Source: Gammaproteobacteria bacterium UBA7376
Lineage (GTDB): Bacteria > Pseudomonadota > Gammaproteobacteria > Pseudomonadales > Azotimanducaceae
Direction: 5' to 3'
Assembly: GCA_002470275.1 (NCBI GenBank)
Contig: DKNY01000036.1
Span: 1-24,682 of the forward strand
DNA length: 24,682 bases
In this document: positions 19,859 through 24,682 of the stretch, one piece after another
Position numbering within the stretch: position 1 is the stretch's first letter
Layout of the letters: every line of letters starts with the position of its first letter
The notes under the pieces: model-generated
Database searches by the model: none
The model's input: only the letters and a program-made list of their open reading frames with translations
What the model was told of the DNA's origin: nothing
Translations under genes and position numbers: made by a program

Positions 19859-21253
19859 ATGCATAATAGAAAAGCCCCAGCAGAAACAAAGCCAGACCCA
19901 TCCGCCCCTGGGCTCAGAGACCTTCCCGCTATCGAGCGCGTCCTCAAGGACCCCGCCTTGGAGCCGACAGTCCATGAATTCGGCGAACATTCCGTAAAGC
20001 ACGCGCTCCGAGGGCTGCAAGCTCAAATGCGCGACCGGCGCGAAGTCCCCACTTGGGCAACAGAGCCTAGCGGTTATATTCTGCCGATTAGGGAGCGGCT
20101 GGCCAAGATCGCCTACACCCCAATCTTCAATCTGACGGGTACGATCGTTCATACAAACCTCGGCCGCGCGCTCCTAAGCCAGGAAGTTTGGCGGCAGGTG
20201 GAGCCGCTGGTCACCCGACCCATGAACCTGGAGTACGACCTGCGGCTGGGCCGACGCGGTGACCGGGACGCCGTTGTGGAGGAGCGCCTTTGTCGACTTA
20301 CGGGGTGCGAGGCAGCCACCATCGTCAACAACAACGCGGCCGCACTGATGCTGGTGTTGAATACCTTTGCCCTGGGACGATCCGTGCCGGTCTCTCGAGG
20401 TGAACTGGTTGAGATCGGCGGCAGTTTTCGCCTGCCAGAGCTCATGCAGCGAGCGGGCTGTCGACTGCTGGAGGTGGGCACTACCAACCGCACGCGCATC
20501 GACGATTTTGCTGACGTGGCGGGAGAAGCCGCCATGCTGCTCAAAATTCACCCCAGTAACTTTTATATCGAGGGGTTCACGGAAGCGGTAGACGCTGGTG
20601 CCTTGGCCGCCCTTGCCAAAGAGCACGACATTCCCAGCTGCGTGGATTTGGGGAGCGGCAGCCTGATCCCCCTTGAGCAGTGGGGGTTACCGGGCGAACC
20701 CACTCCCCAAGCCGCCCTTCATCAGGGTGTGGACCTGGTCACCTACAGCGGCGACAAGCTCTTGGGGGGCGTTCAATCCGGCATCATTGCGGGCCGTCGG
20801 GACCTGATCGAACAGATTCGCAAAAACCCCATGAAGCGCGCCCTGCGTGCGGACAAGATCACGCTCGCCGTATTGGAAGCCACCCTAAAGCTCTATGACA
20901 ACCCTCAGACCCTGGCGGAAAACCTGCCCCTGCTGCGGACCCTGCTCCTGGAGCCAGACACGCTCCATGACCGTGCCGGCACCCTAGGCCCGCGGCTGCC
21001 ACCGAGCCTCCAGTGGGAGATCGTGCCCAGCACGGTCCAAATTGGCAGCGGCGCACTCCCGGATAAAACCATCCCTAGCGTGGCCCTCGCGCTGACGCAC
21101 CCCACCCACGGCGCCGAGGCCCTGGCCAATGCCCTGCGCGATCTGCCCACTCCGGTGATCGGACGCATTCATGATGAGGTGCTGTTGCTGGATATGCGGG
21201 GCGCCGAGCCCCTGGAGGAACTGGGGGAAATGCTGGCGTCGCTGCCGCTGTGA
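19859..21253 (+). CDS. selA: L-seryl-tRNA(Sec) selenium transferase
   Basis: Pyridoxal-phosphate enzyme that converts Ser-tRNA(Sec) to Sec-tRNA(Sec) using selenophosphate. From ATG 19859 it has 464 residues, as in E. coli SelA (463). The small N-terminal domain that binds the tRNA is present ('LRDLPAIERVLKDPAL', 'HSVKHALRGLQAQMRDR'). Core motifs are 'NLTGTIVHTNLGRALL', 'IVNNNAAALML', 'SRGELVEIGGSFRLP', 'EVGTTNRTRIDDF' and 'DLGSGSL'. The cofactor lysine is K300 in 'TYSGDKLLGGVQSG'. The ribosome binding site is poor (only GGA 5 bases upstream), which may keep expression low. It is divergent from the dehydrogenase gene (98 bases), and its TGA overlaps the selB GTG. Confidence 0.96.
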   Translation: MHNRKAPAETKPDPSAPGLRDLPAIERVLKDPALEPTVHEFGEHSVKHALRGLQAQMRDRREVPTWATEPSGYILPIRERLAKIAYTPIFNLTGTIVHTNLGRALLSQEVWRQVEPLVTRPMNLEYDLRLGRRGDRDAVVEERLCRLTGCEAATIVNNNAAALMLVLNTFALGRSVPVSRGELVEIGGSFRLPELMQRAGCRLLEVGTTNRTRIDDFADVAGEAAMLLKIHPSNFYIEGFTEAVDAGALAALAKEHDIPSCVDLGSGSLIPLEQWGLPGEPTPQAALHQGVDLVTYSGDKLLGGVQSGIIAGRRDLIEQIRKNPMKRALRADKITLAVLEATLKLYDNPQTLAENLPLLRTLLLEPDTLHDRAGTLGPRLPPSLQWEIVPSTVQIGSGALPDKTIPSVALALTHPTHGAEALANALRDLPTPVIGRIHDEVLLLDMRGAEPLEELGEMLASLPL

Positions 21254-23106
21254 TCGTTACCCTCGCCGGTCATGTGGATCACGGCAAAACCACCTTAGTG
21301 CGCCAGCTCACCGGCATCGATACAGACACGCTCCAGCAAGAACAGGAACGCGGACTCACCATCGATCTCGGCTTCGCCTATACCGACCAGGGCCGCCTGG
21401 GCTTCGTCGACGTCCCGGGACACCATCGGTTCATCCACAACATGGTGGCTGGGGTCGCCGAACACCAGCATGCGCTTATGGTCATCGCGGCAGACGATGG
21501 CCCCATGCCCCAGAGTCGTGAGCACCTTGAAATCCTTCGACTGCTGGGCCTAGAGCGCGGATGCCTTGCGCTGACGAAGACGGATCGGGTCAACTCGGAA
21601 CGCGTCTCTGCATGCGAGGCTCAAATCAGAGCGTTAGTCCGGGGAAGCTTCCTGGCCGAAGCGCCCATCTTCCAGACCTCCAGCGAGGTGCCTGCCAGTA
21701 TTCAGCCACTGAGAGAGTACCTGCTGCAGCAAGCCCAAGCGCACCAAACACCCTGCGAGGACAAACCCTTTCGACTGGCCATTGATAGAGCCTTTACGGT
21801 CCGCGGCGCGGGGCTGGTGGTCACCGGTACTGTCTACAGCGGTCGTGTCACCCTGGACCAAGGCCTGCTGCACCTGCCTACGGGTAAGCGTGCCAGGGTG
21901 CGCGGCGTTCGCACCCAGGACCAGGAAACGCAAACTGCCCGCACCGGGGACCGATGCGCCCTGAATCTGGGCGGGCTTGATCTGGATGAGGTGCGACGCG
22001 GGCACTGGCTCAGTGAGACCCATGCCCCTGCCTATCGCACGGTTAGTCTCAGCCTCACGCAAAGCCGAGATTTTCCGAGACGCATCAAGCACTGGATGCC
22101 TGTGCACGTTTATCACGGGACGGCCCACACCACGGCTCGACTGTCGCTGCTGGAGGACGATCACCAGACACCGGATGGCCCCCGCCCGGTAGACCTAGTC
22201 TGCGATACGCCCCTGCACTGTCACCGAGGCGATCGTCTTGTGCTGCGCGACCAAGGCTTGGACCTCACCCTCGGCGGCGGCGCCGTGATCTACGCGGATA
22301 CGCCTGCCCTCAGGCGTCGGCGGACGCCCGAGCGACTGAGCACCATCAGGGCGAACGTCTCCACTGGCCCAGAAGCCGCGCTCGCGGCGCTTCTTGAGGC
22401 AGGGCCAACAGATACGGAAGCCTTTCAACAGCTCTGGAACCTGTCTTCTGAGACCTTCACGGCCCTGACTGACGGCCATGATTTGCGCTGGCTAGACAAG
22501 CACGCGGTCACCGAAACCTGGTGGCGAGCGCAGGAACGCTGGGCCCGGGACCAAGTGGAAGCGCAGACCACCCGGGAAAACAAGGGCGTCAGAGAAAATG
22601 TCCTCCGCGACATTCCCCAGGCCTTTAGGCAACCGCTGCTCAACAGCCTGGTGCAGCAGGGCATTCTGGCGCATCGTGGCGGCCTTTATCGGCCCGCCGA
22701 CACTGAGCTTACCCTCCCCCCGAGCCTTGCCGGACTCTGGCAGCAAATCGAACCCGCGCTGCAACAAAAACAAGCTCCCAGCTCGGGTGACCTGGCCAAG
22801 CAGCTCAACCAGCCCCAGACGGCGCTGGATAAACAACTGGGAGAACTCGTCAAGCATGGACTATTGATCAAGGTAGCCAGCCATCGCTTTTATACGCCCA
22901 CCACCCTGGCCGGGGTGGCCCAGGACGTCACCCAACTGATTGAAGAACACGGCGCCCTCAGCGTCCGCGCCTTTCGGGACGCCACGGGCATTGGCCGTAA
23001 TATCGCTATTGAGGTTCTAGAGTACTTTGACAGCCGGGGGTTCACCCAGCGCAGGGGCAATGAGCGCGTGATCCTAAGGCCCTATGAGGCGACTCTAAAA
23101 GCCTAG
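21250..23106 (+). CDS. selB: Selenocysteine-specific translation elongation factor SelB
   Basis: GTPase that brings Sec-tRNA(Sec) to UGA codons by also binding the SECIS hairpin in the mRNA. The 618 residues compare with 614 in E. coli. The EF-Tu-like GTPase domain shows G1 'AGHVDHGKTT' (6-15), the switch region 'QERGLTIDLGFAY', G3 'DVPGHHRF' (54-61), and G4 'TKTD' (109-112), where SelB has T instead of the usual N. Beta-barrel domains 2 and 3 follow ('FTVRGAGLVVTGTVYSG'). The last ~250 residues form the winged-helix repeats that read the SECIS element, ending with 'TGIGRNIAIEVLEYFDSRG' and 'RRGNERVILR'. The start is a GTG overlapping the selA stop (GTGA), which implies coupled translation. 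Confidence 0.97.
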   Translation: MIVTLAGHVDHGKTTLVRQLTGIDTDTLQQEQERGLTIDLGFAYTDQGRLGFVDVPGHHRFIHNMVAGVAEHQHALMVIAADDGPMPQSREHLEILRLLGLERGCLALTKTDRVNSERVSACEAQIRALVRGSFLAEAPIFQTSSEVPASIQPLREYLLQQAQAHQTPCEDKPFRLAIDRAFTVRGAGLVVTGTVYSGRVTLDQGLLHLPTGKRARVRGVRTQDQETQTARTGDRCALNLGGLDLDEVRRGHWLSETHAPAYRTVSLSLTQSRDFPRRIKHWMPVHVYHGTAHTTARLSLLEDDHQTPDGPRPVDLVCDTPLHCHRGDRLVLRDQGLDLTLGGGAVIYADTPALRRRRTPERLSTIRANVSTGPEAALAALLEAGPTDTEAFQQLWNLSSETFTALTDGHDLRWLDKHAVTETWWRAQERWARDQVEAQTTRENKGVRENVLRDIPQAFRQPLLNSLVQQGILAHRGGLYRPADTELTLPPSLAGLWQQIEPALQQKQAPSSGDLAKQLNQPQTALDKQLGELVKHGLLIKVASHRFYTPTTLAGVAQDVTQLIEEHGALSVRAFRDATGIGRNIAIEVLEYFDSRGFTQRRGNERVILRPYEATLKA

Positions 23107-23148
23107 ATCCATCCGTTAGCATTCGACTCTCTCTGTCCCATCCTCTCC

Positions 23149-23174
23149 TACAGCACCTCTTTACAGCACCTCGT
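23149..23174. repeat. 13-base tandem repeat at the 3' end of the outer-membrane protein gene
   Basis: TACAGCACCTCTT (23149-23161) and TACAGCACCTCGT (23162-23174) are adjacent and differ at one position. A partial third copy (TACA) continues into the gene. The repeat covers the first base of the stop codon. I see no hairpin in the 67 bases between the selB stop and this gene's end. Confidence 0.5.
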
Positions 23175-23944
23175 TACAACAGCCAGGCCAAAAACACCCG
23201 CAGCGTGTGGTCCGCCGCGGCATCGGAAAGGCCATAACGATAGCCCGCCTCGTAGGACAGACCCGGGGCTATCTTGCCAGCAAAAATGGGGCCAAGGGTA
23301 TGGGCCTGCTCGTCAAAGCTGGACCCACTGCCGAACCCAAAGTTGCTGAAGCTTTCGAGGCCTGCCCGGTGATCAGGATGAAAGCGATAGCTGGCCTGAA
23401 GCCGGGTATCCACGCCAAGCCCGCCCGCGCTGTCTTCTCCCACTTGGTAAGCCAAAATTTGGTTAATCCGAAAGTCCCACTGATCCACAGGTAGGCCGGC
23501 AATCAGGCGAATATGGAAGTTATCTGGCTTCTTATCCCCGTCCTTATAGGTATAGCGCAATCGGAACCCAGTGTAGTAACCGTCAGTGGCCACCTGAGCA
23601 AGCTCGTAGCGGGCATCCAGGATAAAGGCATCTAACTCTTGGTTATCGCCGCCTCGATTGTCCCCCTGAATATAGAAACCCAGAGCAACATCATCGCTTA
23701 TGCCATAGTCCAGCATCAGGCGGTTGCGAAAGCGGCCGTCGAGACCCGCACTCTGATCATCGTCACTGACCGAAAAGCGCAATTGGGTGGCGAAGTCACC
23801 CTGGTTTACTGTGGCATTGCCAATGCCTCCCATGCCTGCTTGAACGCCCGTGGAAGCGAGCAGCAAACAAAGGAGGCCAACGGCGCTCCAGCGCCATGCC
23901 ACGCCGTGAATCCCCTCGTCGGCTCCAATCCTGATCCCCTGCAT
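23174..23944 (-). CDS. Predicted outer-membrane beta-barrel protein, function unknown
   Basis: With the start at ATG 23944 the protein has 256 residues. That start is supported by GAGGA about 10 bases upstream. Residues 1-36 look like a signal peptide: a basic and polar beginning, the hydrophobic run 'SAVGLLCLLLAS', and a cleavage site after 'GVQA'. The rest alternates polar and hydrophobic or aromatic residues in short segments ('FATQLRFSVSD', 'NRLMLDYGISDDVALGFYIQG', 'GFRLRYTYKD', 'FHIRLIAGLP', 'RLQASYRF', 'SYEAGYRYGLS') with short Asp/Gly-rich turns, as expected for about ten to twelve barrel strands. I cannot assign a named family. It lies between selB (convergent) and the VOC gene (divergent), with no clear link to selenium. 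The minus-strand box TATGAT (23980-23975) is a possible -10. Confidence 0.8.
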   Translation of the reverse strand: MQGIRIGADEGIHGVAWRWSAVGLLCLLLASTGVQAGMGGIGNATVNQGDFATQLRFSVSDDDQSAGLDGRFRNRLMLDYGISDDVALGFYIQGDNRGGDNQELDAFILDARYELAQVATDGYYTGFRLRYTYKDGDKKPDNFHIRLIAGLPVDQWDFRINQILAYQVGEDSAGGLGVDTRLQASYRFHPDHRAGLESFSNFGFGSGSSFDEQAHTLGPIFAGKIAPGLSYEAGYRYGLSDAAADHTLRVFLAWLL

Positions 23945-24120
23945 ATTGATGTCGTCCTCTAAATTCGACCGTCGATCATAGATGTTGCCAACAGGAACAA
24001 AATCACTCCCACCGCCTATTGCCCTACTTTGTGAAGTCCATACGTTTTTGAGGGTTATGCCACAGGACTGGCCCCGTAATCTCACCTGCCCGAAAGAGAC
24101 AAGCCCGCTGGAGAAAATTT

Positions 24121-24555
24121 ATGCAGCCGAGAATCAGCATGGTGACCCTAGGCGTCCACGACCTAGAGCGGTCGATCCGTTTCTACCGCGATGGCCTAGG
24201 CTTCCCCCTAGCGGAAAGCCCGGAAGGCATCGCCTTCTTTGAGCTAAACGGCACCTGGCTCAGCCTCTACGCAAGGGACTTACTCGCAGAGGATGCCACC
24301 GTCTCGTCCGAAGGCAGCGGATTTCAGGGCTTTGCCTTGGCTCATAACGTCAGATCCGAGGCGGCGGTGGATGCGGTGCTCGCCTTAGCGGCCACCGCCG
24401 GGGCCACCATCATCAAACCCGCCCAGAAGGTTTTCTGGGGCGGATACTCCGGTTACTTCCAAGACCCGGATACCTTTCTGTGGGAGGTGGCCCACAACCC
24501 CTTTATCTGGATTGGTCCCACGGATTCCGACACAACCGAGGCGCCAGCCAGCTAG
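24121..24555 (+). CDS. VOC-superfamily (glyoxalase/bleomycin-resistance fold) protein
   Basis: Small cytoplasmic protein of 144 residues with one vicinal-oxygen-chelate domain. The start 'VTLGVHDLERSIRFYRDGLGF' is the typical first beta-alpha unit ('DL.RS..FY...LG'). 'IAFFELNGTWLSLYARD' follows. The second half has 'GYSGYFQDPDTFLWEVAHNP', where E122 is in the usual metal-ligand position. Many members of this family act as lyases, dioxygenases or resistance proteins, and the sequence does not tell which. The ribosome binding site is GGAG, 7 bases before the ATG. The gene ends 34 bases before selC, and a candidate selC promoter overlaps its stop codon. It is divergent from the outer-membrane protein gene. 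Confidence 0.9.
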   Translation: MQPRISMVTLGVHDLERSIRFYRDGLGFPLAESPEGIAFFELNGTWLSLYARDLLAEDATVSSEGSGFQGFALAHNVRSEAAVDAVLALAATAGATIIKPAQKVFWGGYSGYFQDPDTFLWEVAHNPFIWIGPTDSDTTEAPAS

Positions 24556-24582
24556 GCAGAACCCCTGGCCTTTGCGTAGAAT
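24553..24582 (+). promoter_or_regulatory. Candidate promoter of selC
   Basis: TAGGCA (24553-24558; 4 of 6 matches to TTGACA) and TAGAAT (24577-24582; 5 of 6 matches to TATAAT) are 18 bases apart. They are followed by the G+C-rich CGGCGAC just before the tRNA 5' end, a discriminator typical of stable-RNA promoters. Transcription would begin at or within a base or two of the tRNA. The -35 box overlaps the VOC gene stop codon. Confidence 0.5.
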
Positions 24583-24589
24583 CGGCGAC

Positions 24590-24682
24590 GGAAGAGCATC
24601 GCTCCCGGTGGGGTGCGCGGCCTTCAAAGCCGTTGAGGCGCGATAACGTGCCTGGTGGGTTCGACTCCTACCTCTTCCGCCA
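24590..24682 (+). tRNA. selC: Selenocysteine tRNA, tRNA-Sec(UCA)
   Basis: This tRNA reads UGA and carries serine that SelA converts to selenocysteine. It is 93 bases including GCCA, and closely follows E. coli selC. The 5' end GGAAGAG pairs with CTCTTCC. The D arm is a 6-pair stem (CGCTCC/GGGGTG) with a 4-base loop CGGT. The anticodon loop is CTTCAAA with TCA at 24624-24626. The long variable arm is a 7-pair stem AGGCGCG/CGTGCCT with loop ATAA. The T loop is TTCGACT. The CCA end is encoded and falls on the last base of the window. The acceptor stem (7) plus T stem (5) gives 12 pairs, one fewer than the 13 usual in bacterial tRNA-Sec. Confidence 0.96.

Noticed and set aside
23945..24085. 47-residue N-terminal extension of the outer-membrane protein
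   Set aside because: It would bury the signal peptide inside the protein, while the ATG at 23944 has its own ribosome binding site and puts the signal peptide at the start.

Overview
This window looks like chromosomal core DNA from a gammaproteobacterium, with G+C in the high fifties by eye. Three things suggest this. The protein sequences (GltA, SdhA-D, SucA-D, HtpG, AroC) resemble Pseudomonas and E. coli forms. The gene order, with gltA divergent from sdhCDAB-sucAB-lpd-sucCD and then htpG, gpsA, prmB and aroC on the same side, resembles the order I recall for Pseudomonas-type genomes. The selenocysteine genes are of the bacterial selA-selB type. I cannot name a genus. I see no insertion sequence, prophage or CRISPR array.

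Left part (1-5880): the 3' end of a LysR-type regulator gene runs rightward and meets aroC tail to tail. The minus strand then carries, in transcription order, htpG (Hsp90 chaperone), gpsA (glycerol-3-phosphate dehydrogenase), prmB (methyltransferase for ribosomal protein L3) and aroC (chorismate synthase). A good sigma-32-type heat-shock promoter lies directly upstream of htpG. Between prmB and aroC there is a small reading frame with a strong ribosome binding site, broken by an in-frame TAG.

Middle part (6006-18836): nine minus-strand genes, sdhC-sdhD-sdhA-sdhB-sucA-sucB-lpd-sucC-sucD, are tightly packed and encode succinate dehydrogenase (complex II), the whole 2-oxoglutarate dehydrogenase complex (E1, E2, E3) and succinyl-CoA synthetase. 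gltA (citrate synthase) reads the other way across a 472-base control region. Together these genes cover the citrate-forming step and the path from 2-oxoglutarate to fumarate. Hairpins lie between sdhB and sucA, after sucD and in the gltA leader.

Right part (18858-24682): a beta-hydroxyacid dehydrogenase of the 3-hydroxyisobutyrate dehydrogenase family (minus), then selA and selB overlapping by 4 bases (plus), an outer-membrane beta-barrel protein (minus), a VOC/glyoxalase-fold protein (plus), and finally selC, the selenocysteine tRNA, complete to its CCA at the last base. selA, selB and selC supply Sec-tRNA synthesis and delivery. selD and any selenoprotein gene must lie elsewhere.

Most of the window is ordinary core metabolism. 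The points most worth checking are the selenocysteine tRNA, whose acceptor and T stems add up to 12 rather than the usual bacterial 13 base pairs, the interrupted small frame before aroC, the htpG promoter with an adjoining 13-base tandem repeat, and the conserved-looking hairpins in the TCA operon.
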